DNA from: Pseudoalteromonas sp.
Lineage (GTDB): Bacteria > Pseudomonadota > Gammaproteobacteria > Enterobacterales > Alteromonadaceae
Length of the DNA stretch: 64,000 nt
Reading direction: 5' to 3'
NCBI RefSeq assembly: GCF_018402495.1
Contig: NZ_JAGYIU010000001.1
Location: 248,001-312,000, forward strand
The translations under genes and the position numbers were made by a program. Shown here one piece after another: positions 37,461 through 47,530 of the stretch (the stretch's first letter is position 1; each line of letters begins with the position of its first letter). The notes below the pieces were generated by a model, which saw only the letters and a list, made by a program, of their open reading frames with translations, made no database searches and was not told the origin of the DNA.

Positions 37461-37799
37461 TTATTCTGCGTCTAATCCCCAGCCGTCGCCGTAGCCATTA
37501 AAACTATTAGCAATACTTTCAATGTATTGTTCTGCTTGGCCTAGTAATGCGTGTTCTGGCACCATTTGTACATGGGCAATTACTTCCCAAACACCGGTGT
37601 CTTTACATTTTTCCATGTCAGTAGTTTGTACTAACGCATCGTTTACAATCTCAGTTGCAAATTTTTCGGCATCAACCTGTTGTTCAAATAAAATGTAAAA
37701 ATCAATTTGTTGCATTTTACTTAAATCTACACCAGCGGCGGAAATTTCAGCAAGTAGCTGGCCATTGTCATCATCAGGGAATTGCATTAAAAAACTCAT
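37461..37799 (-). CDS. rraB: RraB family regulator of RNase E
   Basis: A 112-residue acidic protein. The pattern FPDDDNG near the start, LSKMQQIDFYILFEQQVDAEKFA in the middle and GYGDGWGLDAE at the end are typical of RraB. RraB binds RNase E and changes which RNAs it degrades. It is convergent with radD, 25 bp apart. The assignment is by pattern and length. Confidence 0.85.
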   Translation of the reverse strand: MSFLMQFPDDDNGQLLAEISAAGVDLSKMQQIDFYILFEQQVDAEKFATEIVNDALVQTTDMEKCKDTGVWEVIAHVQMVPEHALLGQAEQYIESIANSFNGYGDGWGLDAE

Positions 37800-37979
37800 T
37801 AATTTTATTTTGTACTCGTTATAGCTATTGTAACCAAAATAAACCGTTAACGCGTACTAAATTTTGACTGCATCTTTGAGTGTTAATTGCGATTAAGTTA
37901 ATGTTAGGCTCATTGTGGCTATGGTAGTATATCTCTGTTTAGCGGTTTATTTTATGGATACCACAGTAAGGATATTTAC

Positions 37980-39707
37980 TTGTTCAATCAGCTTTTAAAG
38001 TTTTTTTGTTTTTTTTGCTTATTAGTAAGCCTGTCTTCTATTGCCTCTGAAAATATAATTGAAGATTATGAAATTAAAGGGATCAGTGGCGACTTAGAAA
38101 ATAACGTTGCACTTTATTTAAAACAACTTGTTGGTGAAAAACCAACCCGTACACTTCGTCGGTATGCAAAAACGCAAGTTGAGAACAGTATCAAAGCCTT
38201 AGGTTATTACAGTCCAGTAGTAAATATTGATTTTGATAAAGACGAGCGTGAACTCATTGTAAACATTGAGCGAGGCCCAGCCACACGTATTGCATCATTC
38301 ACTATAACCGTTAACGATGAGGCAAAGCAGGATCCATTTATTCTAAAAGCCATTGAAGGCCTTAATTTAAAACAAGGCGATATTCTCAATCATGGGGTTT
38401 ATAACAGCGCACATAAAAAAATTGAATCCGTGTTGTTAGAGCATGGTTATTTTGATGCAAAATGGCCTGTTAGACAATTTGAGGTATCGTTAAAAAAGCA
38501 CAGCGCAGCAATTACGTTTGTTATAAATAGCGGGGTGCGCTACCAATTTGGCGATATTTTAATCGCAAGTGATACGCCTGCACAAAAATACATCCGCTCT
38601 TTGGCACCATTTAAAATGGGTCAGCCTTATATCGCTTCGCGTATTTCTGAATATAATCTTGATTTATCAAGTACCCCTTATTTTACCAGTGTGCGTGTAT
38701 ATGCTGACATTACAGCAAGAGCAAAGGGTCAAGTACCCATAAACGTAGACGTGTTGCATAAGCCAGACAATAGTTACGAAATTGGTGGGGGATTTAGCAC
38801 AGATTTAGGGCCAAAAGTACGCTTTAAATGGAGTAAACCGTGGATCACCGATAATGGGCACTATCTTGAGAGTAATGTAAATGTTTCTCAGAAGCAGCAA
38901 GATATTTCTATGGCTTATACTGTGCCAGTGAACGATCCGAACGATGATTTATGGCGTTTTTCAGTGGGTTATAAATTAGAAGATGAATTGAGTAATAATA
39001 CATATAGCGAAATTCTAACGGGTCAGTTTCAGCGGCAATGGTTAACTGAGCACAAATGGGTGCGAACCGCTTTTTTGAAACGTGAGCAAGAGACCTACCG
39101 CATAGGTGACGCTGAAGAAAAAACAACCGAAATGTTAATGCCTGGGATCAGTTATGCCCGTAAACATGCCAAAGGGGGCACCACACCTTATTGGGGAGAA
39201 CAATGGTCAATTTCAGCTGAATTTGGGCTTGAGAGTGCTCTATCAAGTACAAATTTGGTCAGATTACAGCTGCAACATGCTTGGTTACGCACTTATCTTG
39301 ACCGCCATCTGCTGTTTTTAAAAGCAAATGTAGGGGCAATGATTGTTGATGATATTAATAATGTGCCTTTTTCTTTGCGATTTTATGCCGGTGGCGATCA
39401 GAGTGTGAGAGGGTTTGCTTATCAGTCTATTTCTCCGCAAAACGAGCAAGGAGAACGCATAGGTGGTAAATATTTATTAGCGAGCACCGTTGAATACAAT
39501 TACCAGTTTGCAAAAAATTGGCGAGCTGCACTATTTGTTGATGGCGGTACAGCTACTAATGATTTTTCAGAGCAATTTGAAGTGGGCGCGGGGTTTGGTT
39601 TTCGTTATTTAACACCGGTTGGGCCAATAAGAGTTGATCACGCGTGGGGGCTCACAAAAGAAAGTAAAAGTACCCGTTTAAGTATTACCATAGGGCCTGA
39701 AATTTAA
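37980..39707 (+). CDS. tamA: TamA, outer-membrane autotransporter assembly factor
   Basis: A 575-residue Omp85-superfamily protein. A short signal peptide (core FFCFFCLLVSLSSIA) is followed by POTRA domains (about 25-260) and a 16-strand barrel with the conserved RFYAGGDQSVRGFAY loop-6 motif and a final barrel strand. The start is a TTG with AAGGA 7 nt upstream. It overlaps tamB by 1 nt. TamA and TamB insert autotransporters and move phospholipid between membranes. Confidence 0.92.
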   Translation: MFNQLLKFFCFFCLLVSLSSIASENIIEDYEIKGISGDLENNVALYLKQLVGEKPTRTLRRYAKTQVENSIKALGYYSPVVNIDFDKDERELIVNIERGPATRIASFTITVNDEAKQDPFILKAIEGLNLKQGDILNHGVYNSAHKKIESVLLEHGYFDAKWPVRQFEVSLKKHSAAITFVINSGVRYQFGDILIASDTPAQKYIRSLAPFKMGQPYIASRISEYNLDLSSTPYFTSVRVYADITARAKGQVPINVDVLHKPDNSYEIGGGFSTDLGPKVRFKWSKPWITDNGHYLESNVNVSQKQQDISMAYTVPVNDPNDDLWRFSVGYKLEDELSNNTYSEILTGQFQRQWLTEHKWVRTAFLKREQETYRIGDAEEKTTEMLMPGISYARKHAKGGTTPYWGEQWSISAEFGLESALSSTNLVRLQLQHAWLRTYLDRHLLFLKANVGAMIVDDINNVPFSLRFYAGGDQSVRGFAYQSISPQNEQGERIGGKYLLASTVEYNYQFAKNWRAALFVDGGTATNDFSEQFEVGAGFGFRYLTPVGPIRVDHAWGLTKESKSTRLSITIGPEI

Positions 39708-42700
39708 TGACTGTATTTAAAAAAGTGACGGCGATAATTAGCGCTGTTTTAGTTTCGCTTTTAGTTACCCTTTTTTGCATTTTGTTTACCGCTCCAGGGA
39801 ATCAATTGCTTGCTTACACAGCGAATAAATGGGTTGATGGCTTAACAATTGAAATAAAAAATGGCCGATTTTTATACAATGACGCGTTTAACTTACAGTT
39901 CGACCAAAATGGCGTAAGCGTTAATGCACAGCAACTAAAGATAGATTTATTTTGGTGGCAATGTGATGGTATCTGTATTGATAATTTAAGTGCTAAGTCG
40001 ATTAAATTAACCTTGCCACCAAGCACTGAAAATAAAAGCGATACACCAACCGCAGCATTAGAAAAAATAACCTTACCCTTTAATATTGCATTAAAAAACC
40101 TCACTATTGATGAATTTATTTTAGATCATTCAAGTGCAAATGTAGCACTAAATACCCTGCAATTGTCGGCAAAGGCAGAAGGGTCTGATATTACAATTAA
40201 ACGTTTAACCATTCCTCGCATTAATGTGGTATTAAAAGAGCAAACCGCAGCTCAAAAAGCAGCGGCTAATCAACAAACAACAATGGCTATTAATGAATTG
40301 CCAGCGTTACCCAATATCGATTTTATCTCACCACTTAACATCAATGTTGAGCAGTTCAATATCACCAACGTAACAATAAATCAGGGCGAGCAACACTATT
40401 CAATTGATGATATTGCCCTGCAAATGAGCGTAGAAGATGCCACTGTTAAGGTACAGTCACTATCGGCAGGTTATCAGCAGTGGCAGTTAAAAACTCAGCT
40501 TGATGCAACACTTGAAGGGGCTATGCCTATTAACGGCAACATTAGCTTAAAAGGGAATGAACATGGAGCTGCGCTTAATATAAATGGTGATCTAGCCAAG
40601 CTTAACATTGCGCTTGATACCACAGGGTTGTTTCCTTTAAATTTAAAAGCAACAGCCAACCTCAAACAGAAAAACTATCCCTTTAGTGTTAATGGCAAAA
40701 TTAATCAATGGCTTATTAATACACAAAATAAAGAGCTAAAGGTTAAAAACGTCAATTTAAACGCCCAAGGTAATGCAAACGACTATCAACTAAGTTTAAT
40801 GGGTAATACTCAGTTAGATGCTTACCCAAGTGTAGATTTAAATGCTCAGCTAAAGGGCACACTAACAAAAGCCACACTTGAAACGCTTGCTTTAAAAGCC
40901 AACGATAGCGCTGCGAATATTCAGGCACAGCTTGATTGGCAACAGGGAATCAAAGCAGACTTTAGCGGCGTATTATCAAATTTGAAAGCGCAATACTTAA
41001 CCGATGCACTAACTAGTGATGTTTCAGGGACGTTTAAAGGCGTATTTAACGCCCAAGCCGATACCTGGCAGCTACAAATGAACAAGACTAAGTTAGCCGG
41101 CTTATTAAACAACGTCCCCTTAGCGTTTGCTGCAAACTTTAAGTTAGATAATCAATTAAAAGCGGATATCGATAGTTTTTATTTAAGCAGTGGTGCTAAC
41201 AAGTTAACTTTGAATGGGCAGGTAGATGATACATGGCAAGTTGACGGTGATATTACGCTTAATAGTGATGAGCAGGCTAATCTGCCTTTTATTGCTAACG
41301 GTAAAGCGGACTTAAAAGTACGCGGCAACAGATTAACTCCTTCGGTTGACTTAGTTGTTATGCTAGAGCGCTTTATTTTTAATGAGATAAACATTAATAA
41401 ACTCGCTATAAAATCTCAACTAGATACGGCCGCTGATTGGCAAACTGATCTCAGTGTTAATGTTGCATCTGCACTGGTCGCTGGGCAGCAAATTAATAAT
41501 ATAAACATAGCGGCCACTGGTGATAAAACAGATCATCAACTGAGTGCGTCGATTGATGCCGAAAAAGGCGCGGTAGAACTTGAGCTTACTGGCAAAATGA
41601 AAAATGCCATTTGGAATGGTGAGCTAAGTGACATAACCCTTAGTGATAAAAAGCTGAGTTTTAATAATACTAAAAAAATATCCGTTATGGTGAATACACA
41701 AAACGGGGATTTTGATGTAAGCGCTCATTGTTGGCAGTCAGCTCAAAGCAAGCTGTGTATAGATACCTTGTCACAAGTAAAAGCACTCGGGAAGTTTAAT
41801 GCACAGCTTACTAACCTCTCGCTTGCAGAGCTTAACCATTTATTACCTGATAATATTCGCACACGTGGAGAGTTAACCGGTGATTTTGCTGCTAATTGGC
41901 AGTCGGGTGCACTTAAAACGCTCAGAGCGAATGTCAATTCTAATGGGCTCAATGCGATACTCACCTCTGAAGAAGCGCGACTTAAACTTCCTATAGAAAC
42001 ACTCAGTATAAGTGCTTTTTCAGATGCGCAGGTTGGTATGATTGAAGCTAACTTAGCATCCAGTGTGCTAGGCAAAATAGCAACCGAAATAAATATTGAC
42101 GACATTCAAAATACGCAAACGCTCTCTGGTAATGTCACTATAGATAAAATTTTACTCTCAGATATTCAGCCTTTTTTAGACACGCTTGAGCAACTAAAAG
42201 GCACAATTAGCGGCCAGATTGCATTAGCTGGAACGCTTGAAGACCCTCAGTTAGACGGAGATCTCAATATTGCAGACATTAATTTAGAGGGCGAGCGATT
42301 ACCTATTGCACTTAAAAATTCTAATCTTAATGTATTGTTTAATAAAACAACGGCAACAATTAAGGGGGATTTAAACGATCCTCAAGGTGGGCAAATAAAA
42401 CTTGTCGGCGATATTGATTGGCAAGGCGAGCAACCGTTAATTAATGTTGATGTTGTTGGTAATGACTTTTTTGTTAAAGCACAGCAAGACGTTGTATTTA
42501 AAATATCGCCCGAACTCAAAATTGGTTTGTCAGGTAACGTACTTAATGTTGAAGGAGAGGTTGTTGTACCTTATGGGCGTATTGAAGTTGAAGAGTTACC
42601 TGAGGGGGCGGTGCAAGTTAGTGATGACGAAATTATTGTTGATCAAAAAACGCAAGCATCCAAAAAAGTCCCTTTTGATTACGACATAAATTTAAAAGTA

Positions 42701-43393
42701 ATAGCAAAAAATGATGTAAAAGTGGAATCGTTTGGGCTTAAGTCTAAAGTAGTTGGTGACTTAGCACTTAAAATGAACTCAGGTACGCCGATAATTGCCA
42801 CCGGAGAGCTTAATTTAATTGAAGGAACCTATTTAGCCTTCGGGCAAGACTTAATTATTAGAACAGGGCAAATTGGTTTTAGTGGTGCTATAGATAAACC
42901 ATATTTAAATATTAAAGCTATTCGTAACCCAGAGAATACGGCCGACGGGGTTATTGCAGGGGTTACTTTAACAGGTAATGTTGATCAACCTAAATTAAAA
43001 ATATTCTCTGAGCCGGCGATGGATCAAGCCCAAGCATTGGCGTATTTATTAAACGGTCAACCACTCGGTGAAGGAGATAGTTCTACCGATGCGATGTTAA
43101 CGCAACTTTTACTTTCGCAAGGCGTAAGCCGTAGCGAAGGGATTGTGTCTAAGTTAGGTGAAACCTTTGGGTTGTCTGATGTTAGCTTGAGCTCTAAAGG
43201 CAGTGGTGATCAAACAAAAGTAGAAATATCAGGTTATTTAGCGCCAAGTTTACAAGTAAAATACAGCGTGGGTGTGTTTAATTCTTTGAGTGAAGTGGCA
43301 GTGCGTTATCAGTTACTCTCAAAGTTATACATAGAAATAACCAGTGGTTTGTATCAAAACGTAGATGTACTGTACAAGTTTAATTGGGATTAA
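39707..43393 (+). CDS. tamB: TamB, inner-membrane translocation/assembly protein
   Basis: A 1228-residue AsmA-like protein with one N-terminal membrane anchor (ISAVLVSLLVTLFCILF), a very long repetitive beta-rich middle, and the C-terminal TamB domain with VEGEVVVPYGRIEVEELPEG and LNLIEGTYLAFGQDL. The beta-taco region likely forms a hydrophobic groove for lipids across the periplasm. It is coupled to tamA by a 1-nt overlap and followed 25 bp later by the cyclophilin lipoprotein gene. Confidence 0.92.
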   Translation: MTVFKKVTAIISAVLVSLLVTLFCILFTAPGNQLLAYTANKWVDGLTIEIKNGRFLYNDAFNLQFDQNGVSVNAQQLKIDLFWWQCDGICIDNLSAKSIKLTLPPSTENKSDTPTAALEKITLPFNIALKNLTIDEFILDHSSANVALNTLQLSAKAEGSDITIKRLTIPRINVVLKEQTAAQKAAANQQTTMAINELPALPNIDFISPLNINVEQFNITNVTINQGEQHYSIDDIALQMSVEDATVKVQSLSAGYQQWQLKTQLDATLEGAMPINGNISLKGNEHGAALNINGDLAKLNIALDTTGLFPLNLKATANLKQKNYPFSVNGKINQWLINTQNKELKVKNVNLNAQGNANDYQLSLMGNTQLDAYPSVDLNAQLKGTLTKATLETLALKANDSAANIQAQLDWQQGIKADFSGVLSNLKAQYLTDALTSDVSGTFKGVFNAQADTWQLQMNKTKLAGLLNNVPLAFAANFKLDNQLKADIDSFYLSSGANKLTLNGQVDDTWQVDGDITLNSDEQANLPFIANGKADLKVRGNRLTPSVDLVVMLERFIFNEININKLAIKSQLDTAADWQTDLSVNVASALVAGQQINNINIAATGDKTDHQLSASIDAEKGAVELELTGKMKNAIWNGELSDITLSDKKLSFNNTKKISVMVNTQNGDFDVSAHCWQSAQSKLCIDTLSQVKALGKFNAQLTNLSLAELNHLLPDNIRTRGELTGDFAANWQSGALKTLRANVNSNGLNAILTSEEARLKLPIETLSISAFSDAQVGMIEANLASSVLGKIATEINIDDIQNTQTLSGNVTIDKILLSDIQPFLDTLEQLKGTISGQIALAGTLEDPQLDGDLNIADINLEGERLPIALKNSNLNVLFNKTTATIKGDLNDPQGGQIKLVGDIDWQGEQPLINVDVVGNDFFVKAQQDVVFKISPELKIGLSGNVLNVEGEVVVPYGRIEVEELPEGAVQVSDDEIIVDQKTQASKKVPFDYDINLKVIAKNDVKVESFGLKSKVVGDLALKMNSGTPIIATGELNLIEGTYLAFGQDLIIRTGQIGFSGAIDKPYLNIKAIRNPENTADGVIAGVTLTGNVDQPKLKIFSEPAMDQAQALAYLLNGQPLGEGDSSTDAMLTQLLLSQGVSRSEGIVSKLGETFGLSDVSLSSKGSGDQTKVEISGYLAPSLQVKYSVGVFNSLSEVAVRYQLLSKLYIEITSGLYQNVDVLYKFNWD

Positions 43394-43418
43394 TTATATC
43401 TATTAAAAAAGGAATGGT

Positions 43419-44303
43419 ATGAAAAAGTGCGTGGTTACACTATTAGCGGCAACTTTATTAGGTGGCTGCGCCCAGCAAAGTGCCCAATCACCAGCCGAAC
43501 TGACAACAGGTTTAACAAGCAGTGAGATTATTGCCGCGGCAAAAGATGAGCAATGGCGGTGGGTAAATCCAGAGAATATTTTAAAGTTAACCCTGCCCAC
43601 AGGCGCTGCATATATTGAGCTTAACCCACAGCTTGCGCCTGAGCATAGTAAGAATATTAAAAAACTGGCAAGACAAGGCTTTTATCAAGGTACCCACATT
43701 TACCGTTTTGTTGAAGGGTTTGTAGCTCAAGGTGGCGATAGTACGGGTAAAAAGTTAGCCAAAACTAAAGATAACACGGTGCCAGCGGAATTTTATTTAA
43801 CCACCACTGAGCCACTTTCAATAACCGAGATGGGCAGTGATGGTTATGCACCGGTAACGGGATTCTTAAATGGCTTTGCTGTTGCACAAAACCAAGCGCA
43901 CACACAAACGTGGCAAATTCATTGCCACGGCATATTTGCAATGGCGCGCAATAACGGTATAAACAGTGCTAGCAGTGAGTTTTTTGTCACTATAGGTCAA
44001 GGGCCGCGTTATTTAGACAAAAACATTACCGTGTTTGGGCGGGTGCTAACAGGCATGGCACATTTTCATCAGCTAGCGCGAACGCCAACTGAGAACACCG
44101 AATTTAACCCCATTACGGATCTACAAGTATTAGCTGATGTAACAGACGATAGTAGTCGATTTAAAGTAATGAAAACAGACTCTGATGCATTCAAACAATT
44201 GATTGCTGCTCGGGGGAACCGCAGTGAAGAATGGTTTGTGCATAGCCCCAATTATATTGATGTGTGTGGCATGGCGGTGCCAACTAAGCAACTTAATGAC
44301 TAA
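43419..44303 (+). CDS. cyclophilin-type peptidyl-prolyl isomerase lipoprotein
   Basis: A 294-residue lipoprotein: the signal peptide ends in LLGGC, with Cys 17 as the lipidation site. A cyclophilin-like domain covers about 50-230, with YRFVEGFVAQGGDSTG, then FAMARNNGINSASSEFFVTIG and NITVFGRVLTGM, although spread over an unusual insertion near residues 110-180. It catalyses proline isomerisation in the periplasm. Its place 25 bp after tamB suggests a link to outer-membrane protein folding, which is inference. Confidence 0.88.
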   Translation: MKKCVVTLLAATLLGGCAQQSAQSPAELTTGLTSSEIIAAAKDEQWRWVNPENILKLTLPTGAAYIELNPQLAPEHSKNIKKLARQGFYQGTHIYRFVEGFVAQGGDSTGKKLAKTKDNTVPAEFYLTTTEPLSITEMGSDGYAPVTGFLNGFAVAQNQAHTQTWQIHCHGIFAMARNNGINSASSEFFVTIGQGPRYLDKNITVFGRVLTGMAHFHQLARTPTENTEFNPITDLQVLADVTDDSSRFKVMKTDSDAFKQLIAARGNRSEEWFVHSPNYIDVCGMAVPTKQLND

Positions 44304-44329
44304 AAAAGGAGCCTCAGGCTCCTTTTTTG
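44303..44329. terminator. bidirectional terminator between ppi gene and queF
   Basis: AAAAAGGAGCC-TCA-GGCTCCTTTTT is a perfect inverted repeat with an A-run before and T-run after, so it can end transcription from both convergent genes. Confidence 0.9.
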
Positions 44330-44346
44330 TTAAGGTAACGCGACAC

Positions 44347-45192
44347 TTATTGACGGTTTATTTTTACCGAAAATGGGGTTTCGTTATAATGAGTTGAGCG
44401 ATATGGGTTTATATCTAGCCCGCCACGGCGCGTATAACGCGCATACACTTCAAGCTCTTTCATATTAAGCTGCGTGGTTAAGTCACTATAAATACGCTCC
44501 ACACACTGCTCATGAAACTCATTATGGGTACGAAACGAAATTAAATAGCGTAATAATGACTCACGACACACCTGCTCACCTGTGTAGCGAATAATAATAC
44601 TCGCCCAATCCGGTTGCGACGTGATTAAACAATTAGATTTAAGCAGGTGGCTATGCAGAGTTTCGGTGACGAGCTTTTCACTTTGCGATTTTAGCGAGTG
44701 CGCATCAAGGTGATAGTTATCAATTTCAATATCTAAATCATCAATACACTCACCTGGAAGCGGTGTGCAAGGAATACAATCGTAGTCATCAGCGTTGTAT
44801 AAGGTTACCTTTACAGGGCTGTTTACCGCATTGGATAAGTCGTCAATTAAATGTTGTTTAACAATGTCAATACTCCCAAAACGGCTTTGATTAAAGCTGT
44901 TTAAATAAAGCTTAAACGACTTTGATTCAATAATATGACTACTTTGACAGTCGAAAGTGAACAACGCCACCGCAACTTGAGGCTTACCTTTAGTATTTAA
45001 CCAAGACAGTTCGTAACCTGTCCATATATCTTGGCCTTTAAACGGCAGCGCAGTTTCATCAATACTTAATGCATCGCGATTAAGCTTGCGAGCAATAGGA
45101 AAAAGCAAGCTGGGCATGTATTGATCGACATACTCAGTAGATTGACCAAGTACGCTGCCTTTAAGATCGGGAGAATTGCTGTAATCTGTCAT
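44347..45192 (-). CDS. queF: NADPH-dependent 7-cyano-7-deazaguanine reductase QueF
   Basis: A 281-residue bimodular QueF, the same length as the E. coli enzyme (282 aa). The substrate-binding [17 protein letters not shown] and the C-terminal [13 protein letters not shown] are conserved. The catalytic Cys is in [14 protein letters not shown]. It reduces preQ0 to preQ1 for queuosine in tRNA. It is divergent from syd; no preQ1 riboswitch is visible in the short gap. Confidence 0.93.
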   Translation of the reverse strand: MTDYSNSPDLKGSVLGQSTEYVDQYMPSLLFPIARKLNRDALSIDETALPFKGQDIWTGYELSWLNTKGKPQVAVALFTFDCQSSHIIESKSFKLYLNSFNQSRFGSIDIVKQHLIDDLSNAVNSPVKVTLYNADDYDCIPCTPLPGECIDDLDIEIDNYHLDAHSLKSQSEKLVTETLHSHLLKSNCLITSQPDWASIIIRYTGEQVCRESLLRYLISFRTHNEFHEQCVERIYSDLTTQLNMKELEVYARYTRRGGLDINPYRSTHYNETPFSVKINRQ

Positions 45193-45251
45193 GTTTGCTC
45201 TTAAATAGTTACAATGGGGACATTATATATAAATTAAATGAGTTTCATAGT

Positions 45252-45791
45252 ATGTCTGTTGCAACGCAATTAGCTCAACTTCACGAAAAATTTAGTGAAA
45301 AAACCATTGCTAATACACAAAAGCGCCCACTTATTGCTCACGATGAGCAATGGCCAAGCCCATGTGAAATAGGTAGCGCCGATGAACATGGCATGATCCA
45401 ATGGCAAGCGATAGTTAGAGAGCCTACAGGTTCATTAACCGATCTCGCTAACGCATTGGAGCTTGAGTTTCCAGAGGCGTTGAGTCAATTTTATGGTCAT
45501 ATGTTTGCTGGCAGTGTTGTAGCCAATATTGACGGACACCAAGTGGAATTATTACAAGCATGGAATGAAGATGATTTTGACCTACTGCAACAAAATATCA
45601 CCGGTCATGTTTTAATGAAACGTAAACTCAAACAAGCGCCAAGTGTATTTATTGGGTTAACCGACCAAGACGATTTGCTTGTTACCGTATTAGTAGAAAC
45701 AGGTGAGGTGTGCCTAGAGTATGTAGGTAAAAAGCCACATCATGTACTTGCCAAAAACCTCAGTGAATTTATAGCATCGTTGACAGTATAA
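45252..45791 (+). CDS. syd: SecY-interacting protein Syd
   Basis: A 179-residue acidic protein from ATG 45252 (E. coli Syd has 181). An in-frame start at 45195 would overlap the queF promoter region and extend beyond the family N-terminus. Recognisable segments are EWPSPCEIG-like DEQWPSPCEIG, FYGHMFAG and FIGLTDQDDLLVTV. Syd binds SecY and monitors the translocon at the inner membrane. In many gammaproteobacteria it is next to queF, as here. Confidence 0.9.
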   Translation: MSVATQLAQLHEKFSEKTIANTQKRPLIAHDEQWPSPCEIGSADEHGMIQWQAIVREPTGSLTDLANALELEFPEALSQFYGHMFAGSVVANIDGHQVELLQAWNEDDFDLLQQNITGHVLMKRKLKQAPSVFIGLTDQDDLLVTVLVETGEVCLEYVGKKPHHVLAKNLSEFIASLTV

Positions 45792-45847
45792 TTATAAGGT
45801 AGTTTTAAGGTGTGATGTTTTTAGACATAGCACCTTAAGTGTGGGAT

Positions 45848-46621
45848 TTATTGAAAATCCCACGAAATATTAGAGACTAAACCACACGGTTCACACCTAA
45901 AATCAAACAAGCCAAACCAAGGCTCGGGTAATTTCCATTCACTATGGCAACTCGGACATTTGCGTTCAAGTTCAGAGGCTTTATCAACACCCCCTACACG
46001 GTATAAATAATAGTAAACAGGCTTTTTAGTTAAAAAACTAATCCGTTTAGTTATATCTTTACCACGGCGGTATAAATCACTTTGCGTGCTGGCTATTTCT
46101 TCAAGGGCTGGAAATTCACAGCGAGTTGCACCATTAATTTGAATTTGATCGCACGCTTGCCAATCTTCTTGCCATTTTATTAGTGTTTTATAGTCGCCAT
46201 TTGCAATTGCTGGAATATTAAATAATGGCACAGGCAAAAAATCATCCCCGCAATACAGCGGGCTACAGGTATGTACATAGGTGGTATATAAAATATAGCT
46301 CGAGGGCGCTTTACAGCTATCGGCACCATTAGAATGTATGTCTTGGCCTATTATTTTTACTTTAGGAGCAAGCAAACCAGCATCATGAAGTTTTTCAATA
46401 CTGTGTTTAACAAACGCACTATTATTAAGTGGGTGCATGGCATCTTCGGTTGGGCACATTACACGAGTAATAAAATAGCCATCTTTTAAAACCGTTGGAA
46501 ATTCCTCTCCAATGATTTGGCCATTAAAGCGTAATGCATTCACTAAGCGGTTTATTGCTTGCTCAGCTTGCTCTAGGGTTGTGTCTTGGTAGCAATCAAA
46601 TGTTAAATCAACAACAAACAT
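45848..46621 (-). CDS. zinc-ribbon protein, DUF2310 family
   Basis: A 257-residue protein whose N-terminal part (MFVVDLTFDCYQ, then GEEFPTVLKDGYFITRVMCP) is typical of the DUF2310 zinc-ribbon proteins. The C-terminus has CPSCHSEW and a second CEPCG about 20 residues later, forming the zinc site. Function unknown. It lies 13 bp after the small coiled-coil gene. Confidence 0.85.
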   Translation of the reverse strand: MFVVDLTFDCYQDTTLEQAEQAINRLVNALRFNGQIIGEEFPTVLKDGYFITRVMCPTEDAMHPLNNSAFVKHSIEKLHDAGLLAPKVKIIGQDIHSNGADSCKAPSSYILYTTYVHTCSPLYCGDDFLPVPLFNIPAIANGDYKTLIKWQEDWQACDQIQINGATRCEFPALEEIASTQSDLYRRGKDITKRISFLTKKPVYYYLYRVGGVDKASELERKCPSCHSEWKLPEPWFGLFDFRCEPCGLVSNISWDFQ

Positions 46622-46634
46622 TTATAGTCTCAAA

Positions 46635-46901
46635 TTATTTTTGCTCTAGCAAAGCAAGTAATCGATCAAGTTTTTGCTCAATTCTATCTAACTGAGTTTT
46701 TTTAGGATCTGAGTTACTTGCTTGCTCGGGTGTTTTCATTAAATTATAAATTGAATCGGGATTATTTTTATATTGACTCACTGCTGCAATAATAACCGGC
46801 ATAGGAAGTGGTTTTACTAAACGGCTTTTAGTTAGTGCAACAGTGGGGACTTTGCCTTCATCAAGAAGGACTTTAATAGCTTCAAATACAGCAGCATTCA
46901 T
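46635..46901 (-). CDS. small coiled-coil protein of unknown function
   Basis: An 88-residue protein. The first 55 residues look like a small helical DNA-binding-type fold (VALTKSRLVKPLPMPVIIAAV). The C-terminus is a heptad-rich coiled coil (LDRIEQKLDRLLALLEQK) that probably oligomerises. It is followed closely by the zinc-ribbon gene, likely one operon. I know no function. Confidence 0.7.
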   Translation of the reverse strand: MNAAVFEAIKVLLDEGKVPTVALTKSRLVKPLPMPVIIAAVSQYKNNPDSIYNLMKTPEQASNSDPKKTQLDRIEQKLDRLLALLEQK

Positions 46902-46998
46902 TCGATTTATAACTCTTTAATAAAGTAAGCTCGCAACATGGAAGTTGCGAGCAGGTATGGTAACAATAAAGTGGCTCAGACACATTAAAATGCGCGAT

Positions 46999-47235
46999 TT
47001 AATTATTTTGACGAAGGCGAGAGTCGAGTTCGTCAATTACCTCACTCCAATCGCCATCAACCGCCAGCGATTCAGCAATAAAGTGTTGTTGGGCTTCATC
47101 CCAAAAGGGAGCATCTTGCAATAATGTGGTATCCGAAATGGCATGCGATGCAATAAATGCATCTATTTCTGCTTCTGTATTAGGTAACCCTAATTGTGCG
47201 AACAATGTATTTATGTCGTGCTTAGTCGTATCCAT
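46999..47235 (-). CDS. DUF2789 family protein
   Basis: A 78-residue acidic protein starting MDTTKHDINTLFAQLGLPN and continuing with IDAFIASH, as in the DUF2789 family. The rest is helical, with DAPFWDEAQ and DWSEVIDELD. No function is established. It appears monocistronic, between short gaps. Confidence 0.85.
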   Translation of the reverse strand: MDTTKHDINTLFAQLGLPNTEAEIDAFIASHAISDTTLLQDAPFWDEAQQHFIAESLAVDGDWSEVIDELDSRLRQNN

Positions 47236-47530
47236 AATCGTGCTCCTTAATGAATTAATACTTAATACTTATTAACTCTAGGGGGGAATGATATATCTAG
47301 CCAGTTTAACCCTTACTGAATTTACGCTTTATTTATTGTTCGGCAAGTCGTTAAAGCATGATCTGACTCAACGCAGCAGATTAGAGTACTCACTAAAATG
47401 TAAATTCGCTTATTTGTTCCACTTAGGTATATAGTTATATGAGCATTTGGTCATCGTTGTAGTTCAAAATTAATCCCAAACAAGTTACGCGGCGTAATGA
47501 CAAAGGGTATAAAATAATAAAGGAAATAAA

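Noticed and set aside
45193-45251. preQ1 riboswitch for queF
   Set aside because: The gap between queF and syd is under 60 bp and contains no H-type pseudoknot or C-rich aptamer pattern.
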